The notes under the pieces were generated by a model that had not been told where the DNA came from, did no database searches, and saw only the letters and a list, made by a program, of their open reading frames with translations. Below are positions 11,901 to 21,000 of a DNA stretch of 64,000 nt, in pieces. A program made the translations under genes and the position numbers. Origin of the DNA: Gyrodactylus bullatarudis. Lineage: Eukaryota; Platyhelminthes; Monogenea; Gyrodactylidea; Gyrodactylidae. The stretch spans positions 250,403 through 314,402 of the forward strand of contig SSNU01000052.1 in the NCBI GenBank assembly GCA_012064415.1, written 5' to 3'. Numbering within the stretch: the first letter of the stretch is position 1; the number at the start of each line of letters is the position of its first letter.

Positions 11901-14824
11901 GCTTCTTGATATTTTCAAGCCGAGTTAAAATTAATCAAAAAATGCTGATTACAAACTTTAATCCAGTTATATTTTATAAGTGTTGAAAATTAAAATTTTA
12001 ATAAAAAGTAATTGAAAAACAACTTTTGTTTAAAAATAATAAATTTTAATTTTATGAACTTGAATAAAATTAGTGATTCTGAAAATCTGCTCTAAAAATT
12101 TAATGAGAAAATTTTTTTGAAGAATTTTTTCATTAATTAATTAACACAACTTCTAATGTTCCTGTGAATTCTCTAAAAAAATCTTTTTTTTATTGTCCTT
12201 GTCCCCAGATCGATTTTTCTCCCAATTTTGAAGGTCTCCAAAATATTTAATAATGGATCATTAGATCTCAAAAATTTTTAATCTCAAATTTGATCCCTTA
12301 TTTTTATGTTTTTGTCTTCAATTCTGTTGAAAAATGAATAGTTTCTTGATTTCGGCATATGCGAAGTCTATTTCCAGACCAGAAACCTTAGTTCACTAAA
12401 TTCGTTCACTAAAATATCCATAAAATAATTTCAAAACTCTTAAGACAGATTCGGATATTTTTATTTTCAACAAATTTCGGACTCATTTCATCAATGAATT
12501 TAAAAATTATTTGTGTTCTTAACTAGTTAATGTTGTTGTTTTCAAATACCGAAAATAATGCCCAAGATATCAAAATTACAAGGAAAAGGCAGCTTACACT
12601 ATTGATCCTCATAAAGAAATATTTTCGGTATTTTCATAAAGTTCACTGGTGACAGTGGAAAATTGAATCAAAATATCAAAATTACAGGTGGGTACAAATC
12701 TGATAATGATCGATATATACTTTAATTAGAAAATGATGAGATGGACTATATTTAAAAATACTAGGAAAGATTTCAATTTTTTACACAAATTGAAGAAGGA
12801 AACCAAAAAAATATTGATAACTGAATTCATTTTGAACAAAAAGAAACGATGTCTGGTAATGACATGGATAAGATATTGTGGCATCCAGGATTATAATAGA
12901 ATCATATGTATGAATAGAATCATAAAGATTGCTTTTAAAAAGGGTGAAAAGAAGGCTTACAATAGCAAATTAATTGAAATTCTATTAGAAAACAACTTTT
13001 GAAATGTCCAATTGTACTTCTGAAGAGGTTCGAAAGAGTTGAGAGAGGTCTCAATCAAGAGAACTAGAAATAATCCTTCTTGAGAAATTTGATCTAAAGC
13101 TGTAATTGATATGAAGCTGGGAGTCTATGATTTTTTCATCAAGAATTCAAATTTTTTGAAAAAAATTATTTTTATGAAAAATATGGCAATTTTTCAAATT
13201 TCGATTTGGCGAAAAAATCCCATTTCTTCGAACTTTGAGCTGAAAATTTTTAATGATCTGAAAGTAGGACTGTGGTCGAGAAAAGTTTTTCAGGATCAAA
13301 ATTAGACAAGAAAATCAATTCAATTGAATCTTATCTGATGCATAGCCTTATTATCGTTTGGGAGCTGAATTTCAATTTTTCGATCATCCTCAATCAAAGT
13401 GGGCAACATGAGTAGGATTCCAAAAAATCTTTCTCAAATTCGCATTTTTGATGAAAAAATCGAGATTCCCAACTTCATATCAACCAACTTTAGCTGTGAG
13501 TTTATTTGAAAACCCAAATTTTTTCAATAAATTTTTCTCGATTATTCAGGCAAACTACTAAAAGTCTACACATAAATGGTTGGAGTAAACCTTACTGATA
13601 AATAAAATAACAAGAACTTAAAATAGTGTATTTAGCAAAAATGAATCTAGTTCATAAAATTATTAGAAAAGCAATGGTTAACTTATTCACTTTTATTCAT
13701 TGATGTTAAAACCATTTTTCTTAATTTAAAGAAGTACTTACCTGGATTACTAGATGCTGTCTTTTTATAAAAGTATCCATTGACGAAGATAAGACCAAAG
13801 TTGAATAGATTTCTCTCAAACGAGTACAGCTGAAGGGCATATGAGCCGACAATGGTATTCCCCAAGAGAACCAGGAACCAATAGAATATTTGAAGAACTG
13901 GATTTCTAGAGGCATAATTGAAAATTTTAATAAATATTAGTAAAAGTAGATTTAATCGGAGTATATAATTTCTCAGGAAAGATGAATCTGTTCTGGAAAA
14001 AGTCTTCACGTATGTTGAAACCAAGAAATTATTAATTTTTCAATGGAATGGAAATAAAAAGACGTAAAAATAATGAATCAAATTTAAGAATAAATTTTGA
14101 GATCTATTGATTCAATATTAAAATTCTTGGAGACAAGCCGAATATCAAAAAGTTCTGTGAAGAGAAATCGAAAAATAAACTCAAGTTGTGTAAACTAAGT
14201 AAAAATTACTAGGGTAGATTCGATCAATAAACCCTCAATTAAGCGAAAACGGAAGAGAAACAGCGGTCAGTTACTAATGGATGAATTCTTGAAAGGCCCT
14301 AATCTGCTGAAGAGACAAAAGTAATGAGTCTATGGTTACAGGATTGATAGTGTTTCCCACCCCCCGTTCCAAATTGAGGGATTTCTTTAACCAATGGAAG
14401 AGCAGAAAATGTTGCATTGTAAGAGTATAAAACTTAAGCCCGGGGTTAAGTCTGAAGATACCCAGCGAAATAAAATATTTATCACTTATTATTCACTTGT
14501 TTTCTAATCTTCCTTATGAATCCAAATCAGAATAGTAAAAATTAATAATTACTATTTTTAGAATAACTAATTTTGTTTGAGTTCATGAAAAAAAAAATCT
14601 TAATTAAATCGTTTGTATATTGAAATAGAGAGAACTTACTTTTCCAATAAAACGTATTGATAAAAAGATTTGATTTGCTTCTTAATGGATAAGGGTAAAC
14701 ATCGCTGAAATAAATTTTCAAACTTCTCAGTTGCCTTTAGAAACCAGGTGTGATTGCGAAAATAAAAGTAGGCAATAACTGTTATGGTAAAAAGAGTATT
14801 CCAAATGATAAAATATTCCAAGAA
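2944..14824 (-). CDS. ZDHHC4: ZDHHC4-like DHHC palmitoyltransferase, partial (5' half)
   Basis: Three minus-strand exons join in phase: 14640-14824, 13742-13905 and 2944-3075, about 160 codons. The product resembles the N-terminal half of ZDHHC4, a membrane S-acyltransferase. A hydrophobic first segment starts FLEYFIIWNTLF, and a second membrane block starts NPVLQIFYWFLVLL. Then comes NPGIITSKN (ZDHHC4 has NPGIITKAN) and the start of the cysteine-rich domain, CDCCLIDNKPARSKHC (family pattern CxxCxxxKPARSKHC). The DHHC exon itself is not in the window, so catalysis cannot be confirmed. All three splice sites are GT-AG. Exon 14640-14824 opens straight after a TTTCTTTCAG acceptor and has no in-frame ATG, so the start codon lies in a small unseen exon or comes from a spliced leader. 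Intron 1 is 734 bases; intron 2 is 10,666 bases and full of transposons. It follows VPS36 on the same strand. Confidence 0.82.
3905..5146 (-). mobile_element. Decayed MULE (Mutator-like) element with fold-back arms
   Basis: The left fold-back arm (about 3905-4315) and the right arm end (about 4985-5146) belong to fold-back family A. Between them on the minus strand lies a Mutator-like transposase remnant. The arm runs directly into the transposase C-terminal coding sequence, which suggests the transposase is internal to the element and not a neighbour. No clean 9-base target duplication could be read at the outer ends. It sits in intron 2 of the ZDHHC4-like gene. Confidence 0.65.
4274..4740 (-). 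pseudogene. MULE transposase fragment with SWIM zinc finger
   Basis: Reading 4740 to 4274, broken frames give LDGCFLK, then KGNTPYVLLTAT followed by INANNEIFPIAVQIANPERQ and DTWAFLRQC. These resemble the MULE DDE core (DG..K..Y..LL.A...N.....PIA......E...W..FL). The last frame, 4274-4501, has CSCKFMVHNGFPCEH, the CxCx(n)CxH pattern of a SWIM zinc finger, which normally ends MULE transposases. There is at least one frameshift near the LDG block and an internal TGA, so it is not functional. Confidence 0.75.
5358..6230. mobile_element. Non-autonomous element with ~135-base terminal inverted repeats
   Basis: Bases about 5358-5500 (…GTTACAGTATATTCTC…) recur inverted at about 6095-6230 (…GAATATACTGTAAC…), with about 600 bases between. 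The shared arm includes the AATATCCTAATCTCGTACTG block and its complement. The interior has no coding frame. This architecture suits a small non-autonomous DNA transposon. The target duplication is obscured by AT-rich flanks. Confidence 0.7.
6231..8715. other. Intronic DNA without recognised gene
   Basis: This lies inside intron 2 of the ZDHHC4-like gene. The short ORFs here show no motif I can recognise. A stretch near 7310-7370 reads KVTKDESKYLGMSIGLKKR, faintly like the KYLG block downstream of LINE reverse transcriptases, but it is too short to call. Confidence 0.4.
8716..9203 (-). pseudogene. Penelope-like element fragment (family B): thumb to GIY-YIG
   Basis: Minus-strand frame: the segment after the reverse transcriptase (EIPKEIESTKICLMENGYP, VDKFINL, then a block starting NDLRRKLTDLTNQHYNNIQL) followed by the start of the GIY-YIG nuclease (LIHKFQCD…TNIGRTIRKLSTRG, normally YIGRT). 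It aligns residue for residue with the PLE fragments at 63242-64000 and 31337-31567. It is truncated at both ends and lies in intron 2 of the ZDHHC4-like gene. Confidence 0.85.
9368..10639 (+). mobile_element. Complete mariner transposon
   Basis: Terminal inverted repeats start TTAGGTTGTTTCAAAAGTAT on the left and match the right end in reverse complement for about 28 bases. A TA dinucleotide flanks each end (9366-9367 and 10640-10641), the mariner target duplication. The 1,272-base length is standard. It encloses an uninterrupted transposase. It inserted in intron 2 of the ZDHHC4-like gene, in antisense orientation. Confidence 0.96.
9529..10542 (+). CDS. Mariner transposase, intact, DD34D
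   Basis: A 337-residue cut-and-paste transposase of normal length. The N-terminal helix-turn-helix pair (about residues 1-110) includes STVQRWFSLFRNGRTSLQDD and SGRP. Linker motif FVPHELT stands for the family WVPHEL. The catalytic triad is D in TTDEKW, D in LQDNARPH and D in LAPTDYHLF, with 34 residues between the second and third aspartates. The YSPDLAP signature is present, and the C-terminus FWQRGIDGLPERW…NGEYF is typical. No stop or frameshift is seen and the ends are intact, so it may still be active or very recently so. It is unrelated in function to the surrounding gene. Confidence 0.97.
   Translation: MDLSETEVRAIIYFNFMLGISATEAYQKVESVLGHIVSRSTVQRWFSLFRNGRTSLQDDPKSGRPTTVNQEVIIASVEENPHLSSREIAADLDSSYSSVVRVLHSENFTNSFDQFVPHELTFGQKMKRIESCRKLLHRLTYDAFLPHIVTTDEKWIFLKDQSRKRSWHRANQQITQPKPDRFAKKVMLTVYWCRKGVIHYELLEPNTTITGQRYIESFRTMEGKLRENYPRFGRITFLQDNARPHVSRLVKNFFAESNVDVLDHPPYSPDLAPTDYHLFRSLQHHLKGKIFNSREDVLNSLNEYIDQKSPAFWQRGIDGLPERWERCIEKNGEYFDI
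10642..13100. other. Intronic DNA without recognised gene
   Basis: AT-rich intron sequence of the ZDHHC4-like gene between the mariner and a fold-back copy. Two short segments around 11000-11260 resemble inverted versions of each other (AAAAAATTTTTCCGGTCAAG and the GATCAAGAAGAAAAAAAATT region), suggesting an old hairpin repeat. The 89-codon ORF at 12733-13002 is lysine-rich with no recognised domain and I do not call it a gene. Confidence 0.4.
13107..13492. repeat. Fold-back family A, short internally deleted copy
   Basis: It starts ATTGATATGAAGCTGGGAGT and ends CCCAACTTCATATCAACC, so both termini of family A are present in inverted orientation, but the arms are shortened to about 150-200 bases. 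It lies just inside intron 2 of the ZDHHC4-like gene. Confidence 0.8.
14230..14500 (+). mobile_element. PLE 3' end with hammerhead motif
   Basis: The plus-strand frame ending near 14322 reads KRKRNSGQLLMDEFLKGP and then LLKRQK followed by stop. It matches the last residues of the PLE at 55853 (RRRDSGQQKIYQFMKRQK, stop) and of the copy near 61419. About 130 bases after the stop comes the same noncoding block as in those copies (GTTGCATTGTAA, then CCCGGG-like, then the hammerhead core). It is a 5'-truncated PLE end inserted in intron 1 of the ZDHHC4-like gene. Confidence 0.8.
14446..14489 (+). ncRNA. Hammerhead ribozyme-like motif (PLE-associated)
   Basis: Core CTGAAGA (14452-14458, consensus CUGANGA) and GAAA (14467-14470), then a short helix III ATA…TAT, then the cleavage triplet ATC (14481-14483). 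Helix I is closed by TAAGT (14447-14451) with ACTTA (14484-14488), five perfect pairs. Helix II is weak: TACCCAGC between the core boxes does not form a clean stem. However, ACCC there can pair with GGGT upstream (14443-14446). Type I hammerheads are known from Penelope-like elements. Cleavage activity is unproven. Confidence 0.68.
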
Positions 14825-15011
14825 CTGAAAGAAATAATATATTCATCATACTTTGTTTGACCAATCATGGCTAGAACAACCAATTGAATTTCAATATTGA
14901 TTAATTTGCTAACGAGGTTAGTTATATTAAACACCAAAGCAATCATTAAATCGTTCACAGGGGAGAATTAATTGAGAAAGTCCATTAAATTTAGTTTAAA
15001 CATGAATTTAT

Positions 15012-18000
15012 TTAGATAAATTTGTTGGGATAAAAGAAAGTTCCTTCGATACTCTCATCAATGCACAAATGGCCGGCATCAACTGCATTAGATAAACGTT
15101 CCTTTGCTAAGGATGGAGCTATCTTTATTATTCTTGACATTTCTCCTGGACTAATACACCCGAGATCTTCTACGAATTTCTTTGTGGCTAACAATGTTTC
15201 CTCTTCATTCTCTGATGCCAGATGTAAGACCTATAATATATTTTATTGTGAAAATTTTACTTTGAATACTGATCTATATTCAAAAATAATTTGAGATATT
15301 GGAGAAAATCCTAATTTTCAAAAAAAATTCTATTCAAAAAGATTGAATTATAATTATACTATCTGAAAGTAGAATACATTTTGAATTTAATATGAGTGGT
15401 TTTATATATCCAAAATACACCTAATCAATATGAAGATGGGAATTTATGATTTTTACAAAATTCTTAATTTTTTCATCAAGAAATTGAATTTGATCAAGAT
15501 TTTTTGGAATCTAGATCATGAGACCCTCTTTCACGATACGGAGAAAAAAAATTTAGGAAAAATCAATTTTTAAGGAAAATACAGCAAATTTTAAATCTTG
15601 AAGTAGCGCCAAATTCCCATTTTTTTGAACTTTGAGTTGAATATTTTTGTTGATTTCAATGTGAGAGAGTGATCAAAAATTGATTTTTGGATCACAAATA
15701 GTCAAAGAAATTAAATATGCTGAATATGGTTTTGAGAATCACCCCATAATCGTGTCAAAATCAAATTTTGAGTTTTTCATCATTTTCCCTACTTCAAAGT
15801 CGATGAAAATTGATATTTGAAGATCTCTGAAAAATGACGAATTTATCAAAATTTTTATGATGATATTCTGTTTTTATGTCTTATTGTGATCCAAAATTCA
15901 ATTTTTGATCACTCTCTCACATTGAAATCAACAAAAATATTCAACTCAAAGTTCAAAAAATGGGAATTTGGCGCTACTTTGAGACTTAAAAATTGATTTT
16001 TCTAAATATTTTTTCTCCGTATCGTGAAAGAGGGCACCATGATCTAGATTTCAAAATATCTTGATCGAATTCGATTTCTTGATGAAAAAATTAAGAATTT
16101 TGTAAAAATCATAAATTCCCATCTTCATATTGATTAGGTGTAGTATAAGGCTTATAGAATTTTAAGAAATTCTCTCTCCTGATTGATTTACTCAGTGAAT
16201 AATTTTTGTACCATTGGGAGGCCAGAATTTTTCTTCATCGTCTTCTGCATTGAACTTTATTAATATTACAAAACAATGAAGAATACTATCCTTTAAATTC
16301 AATGATGTTCATATCATTGTTTGAAAGGTGTTGATTAACCTCTAATTTTATCTGAGCAATAGTAGAATTCATAAAGAAAGGCCATGTCAAGTTTGTTAAA
16401 AGAATATCGCTTTATTTCGTGACATACTCATCAGCTTTTACACGCCAGATTTATATACAACGAATTACAAGAAATGATTAAAATTAATCTGATTGGCCCT
16501 TCATTTTTTTTCACCTCCTCAGAGGTGAGTGCGTGTGGGCTTCTTTTGGTACTTCTCTGGGGTTTTCTTGGTTTTCTGAGGAGGTGAACAAAATGAAGGG
16601 CCAATCAGATTAATTTTCATCATTTCTTGTAATTCTTTGTATATAAATCTGGCATTTAAAAGCTGATGAGTATGTCACGAAATAAAACGATATTCTTTTA
16701 ACAAACTTGAAATGGCCTTTCTTTATGATGTTCATATCATACTGATATCCAGTAAATGCTGATGATACATTTCTATTATTCTACAAATGATGCCTCAAAT
16801 CAAAATTTCTTTTTGCTAGCATAAAAACTATTAGACATTAAGCAAAATAAGTGGTAATAAATAAGTTGATGAAAAACAAAAAAAGAATGATAAAATCACA
16901 ACAGGGTGATAAAAATTTCAATGATGATGATAAGTGAATTGAATAAGCCATTTATCAAATGTCAAGTATCTAAACAGTAAATTATACTGGAATGGTTTTT
17001 CAAGTTATGAGCCAAAGAAATTTTCCAGCCGATTTATTATTGTAGAGTCTATAAATAGCTACATTTATTTTACAATGGAAAATCTAATAAAAAGTGTTTT
17101 ACGATATTCACTTCACAATCTTCAATAACATGGATTAATTATCTACAATTTTTTCAATCTTAATATGCTTTCTGGATGAAAATCGAGTCCATGAAAATTT
17201 ATTTCATGACATTTAAACGCGATTATATCAAGTTCAAGTTATGAATAAAAAATAGGTCATATTTTGATTCAAAAATTGGCTATTTTGGCTATTGGTATAT
17301 AGAGTTCAGGCGCTCGCATATTTTATATATAACATGCATAATTGCTCTTGTAAATTTACTTTTTATCAATAAAGAAATGTATTGAAAAAAATCGTTTTCA
17401 ACCAAAAAAATCAAATTTCCTTTAAATTAGTATAGCACGAGTTTGACGGATGATAGAGCCAAGATCTTTGCGTATTCCAGCATATCTACATTTGTTTTAA
17501 TACAATTATTTTTGGTTCGGAAGTTATCGATCAAAATGACGCATTTTTTATCCAAAAACAGGCTATCTTTGTAACTTTAGTAAATAGATTTCAGGCGATT
17601 GCATATTTGAATTTTACATGTATTATTTCTCGATAAAAGTTATTATACTTCTTACCTATGACTCTGGAAAGCAGGTTTTCAAAAAAACGTTAAAAAAAAT
17701 TAAATTCTTGTAAAAAAATAAAAATTTTTTGAACTAGTATAGCACAACTTTGACGAATGTTTGAGCCGAGATCCAAGAAATTGATAGATTTCCTATCAAA
17801 TTGGAGGCAAAAGAATTATATTAGGCTTAGATTTACAATAATGATTTGCTTAAGGCGTACGCGCCTTCAAAGGTACAGTTGGACTTGAAGTGTTAAGGAA
17901 CAAATAAATTTGAATAGAATCGAAAGAGTTAGTTAGATCAACTAATATGTATCACATATTGTGTAACCATTCGACTATCCTGGAGTGTTATTGAATTTCA

Positions 18001-21000
18001 CATGGAAAAAATTAATTATGAATGATACCTTTCGCACCTAAATATAAGGGATGTCCGAAAGATCCCGAATAACTCTACGAATAGTTCATTAGCTAAGCTT
18101 CATGAAAAAAGCCCATGAATTGTTGAAATTAAATTCTGGAAAAAATTGAGTCTGGCCAAATTTAGACCATTTTACGAATTTCGAAAATGCCTAAATTTCT
18201 CACTTTTTCAACCTTTGAGCTCAAAATATTCATCGATTACGACGATTTAAAGCGATCAACATTAGACAAAGAATTCGATTTTGCCTAAAGAAGTTCACAG
18301 AAATTCTTCCTCATTGTGGAGAATCGAACAATTACGAAGGAACATGGCCCGAAATTTAAAAATTTAACTTTTTCTTGAAAATCTCTAGTTGAAAATCACT
18401 CTATGACCAAATTTGAATCTTGATCCAGTATCGAATCGCTTTAAATCGATAAAATGTTGAGCTCAAACCTCGAAAAAGTGGGAAATTAAGGCATTTCGAA
18501 ATTCGTAAAATGGCCTTAATTTGGTCAGGATGTTTTTAATTTTAACAGAAAATAAATTCGATCATGACTAGCTTCATTTTGTGTTTCTTGCCTCATTCAT
18601 GACTCTTGATTTTATAATTCCCTTCCCAACATATTTCTTCCATTTTCTTTTTCTCCCTCTCACTCCAATGGCATAGGATTTATTTTTAATTTATGCTAAA
18701 AGCAAGAAGGAAGGAGTAAAAAGTGTTTTCTTTCCCTTCTTCTTCTTTTTCAACACAAAAACTAACAACATTTTCATATCAAATTATTAATCTTTTGCAA
18801 TTGATTTATGAATCTTTTGTCAACTATTATTCTTTTATCATCTCCTTCGTTAAAATTTTTCAAAATTTCCCTGTTTTGGCAATGGGTAAAATTATTCAAA
18901 AACGATTATGCAAATGAAATTTTGTTTAAAATACAGGTATGCATGTCAACAAGTTTTCGTGCGTATTAATTCACACATCCAATTTTTATACTAAGGTAAG
19001 GTTATTTCCTATCGAAACTCCATTTTAAACAAAACTTGTTAGGCAAAATTTTTTTCTCACTTTGATAAACCTTTTAAACTCATTTTGATTAAACGCCTTA
19101 ATTTTTTGTTAATGTTGAGTAATTACAGCTTTACTTCCTCACGACCTTCAGGAAGGAAAAACTGAATTCTCACGCATGAAAACCGGAAGAAATTTAAGAA
19201 CACAAATTTTCAGCTTGGACTTAAAGTCCCACAGTGATAGTTTTATCACACGTCATTTTAACAACTCATTATTTTTTATTCAAGCCTCAGAAAATACCTC
19301 GCTTACCAGCCATTCGAATAGGAAATTTATTAATCTCCTGGAATACACAAAAATCTTGGCTCTATCATTCGTCAAGCTCGCGCTATACTAATTTAAAGAG
19401 ATATGACTCTTTTCAAAAAATTATTTTTTGTATAAAACGTTTTTTGAAAACCTACTTCCCAGGGTCATAGACAGAGCCTCAAAAATAGTAGCTTAAAAGT
19501 CGCAAAATAGTATACAAACGATAGAATAAATCACTATTTTTAGTATATTATATGATCTACTCAAAAGTAATGGGATTTGAAAATTAATAATTAATCATTT
19601 TATTGAAAATCTTCATCATGTTGAATCTATCGGTTTTGAAATTTCCACGAGGTGATACATGCGATCGCATATTACAGTGAATTCATAAGGGTATTGCTTT
19701 TTGAACTTTTCAGCTTTTTGAAACGTGGTAAAGTAATCTAATGTGACCTGTGGAAGTTAACAATCAGAGGTTCCATCTTATTTTTCTAAGCAGACTGTAA
19801 AAGTTCTTCCAAAGATTTAAATGTATTGAAAATATAAACAAGGTTAGATTTTCGTGTATTTTCAATCAGGTTTTTCAATTGTAATCTTTTAATGATTCTA
19901 AATTTTCACCCTGAGATAACTTGAAGAAAAGAAAATTTTTTAAATAAGTGGATGAAATAATAAACAGCCGTCTAGAACTTATAGGATAAGACTTCTGCTG
20001 TAGTGAAAAATTCCCATAAAGTTAACTGGAAAATTTATAATAAACAGGTTTCTGATGGTAACCACAGAATCATAAAAATTTCAAGATTAACGTTATTGAT
20101 TCCATGTGTTAGTGAGATGCAGGCACGATTCACTCCGCGTAATTTTTAACGGGGTAGTTTATAGAATTTTTAAAAATATTGTTCCAAATATGATTGATTT
20201 TGTATCTGAATAATTAATTTACCGCCAAAGTTAATTAATTTTGTTGAAAATTGGCATGAGAATTACATTAAAATTTGAATAGGTTAAGCTTTACAATAAA
20301 TTTATCGAAATTGGTTGTTATGAAGTTATGAATTTATGATTTTTAAAAAGAATTCGAATGTGTAAAAGATTTTTTGGAATCCCACACATGTTGACAGCTT
20401 TTATGATTTGAAGAAAAGAAATACTAAAAAATTTTCAATGGTCATTTTTCAAAATTCGATTTGGTGCCAGAATCTCATTTTTGAGAGAGTGATCAAAAGT
20501 TGATTTTCAGGATCACAGTAAGACAAGAAAGCAAATTATCACCGACAAATTTTCGAAAGATCTACTAATTCTGAGGGATTCCGATTTTTCAAAATTTTAT
20601 TAATTTCCAAGTAGGGAAAATGGTCAAAAAATCGAAATTTGACTCCTTAACAATAATGAAGTTATGCATTAGAATAGATTCAGCTTTCTTGTTTTATTTT
20701 GATCCTCATCACTCTTTGATCACTCTCTCACAATGAAATCAATAAAAAAATTTCAGTTCAAAGCTCGAAAAAATGGGATTTTGGCGCCAAATCGAAATTT
20801 GAAAAATGACCATATTTTCGATTAAAAAATTATTTTCTTCAAATCGTAAAAGTGAGCAAAAGGAGTATGATTCCAAAAAATGTTTAACACATAAGAATTC
20901 TTGATGAGAAAATCGAGATTTTTGTAAAAATCATATATTCTCAACTTCATATAAATTAGCTTATCAATAAAGAACGACCATTTTTTCCTGAAGAACCATT

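Larger units (their letters stand above)
16371..16727. repeat. ~350-base palindrome carrying two inverted hammerhead motifs
   Basis: Left arm about 16371-16530 and right arm about 16580-16727 are nearly perfect inverses (CATAAAGAAAGGCCAT outside, CACCTCCTCAGA inside). Each arm carries a hammerhead-like core, one on each strand. A 16-base direct repeat (ATGATGTTCATATCAT at 16302-16317 and 16725-16740) brackets the region and overlaps the right tip by three bases; it may be a target duplication. It has no ORF and sits in VPS36 intron 4. Confidence 0.85.

Noticed and set aside
12733..13002. 89-codon lysine-rich ORF
   Set aside because: No homology recognised, compositionally like the surrounding AT-rich intron.
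16371..16727. Palindrome as a CRISPR array or a tRNA cluster
   Set aside because: There are no regularly spaced direct repeats and no tRNA-like cloverleaf; the genome is clearly eukaryotic.
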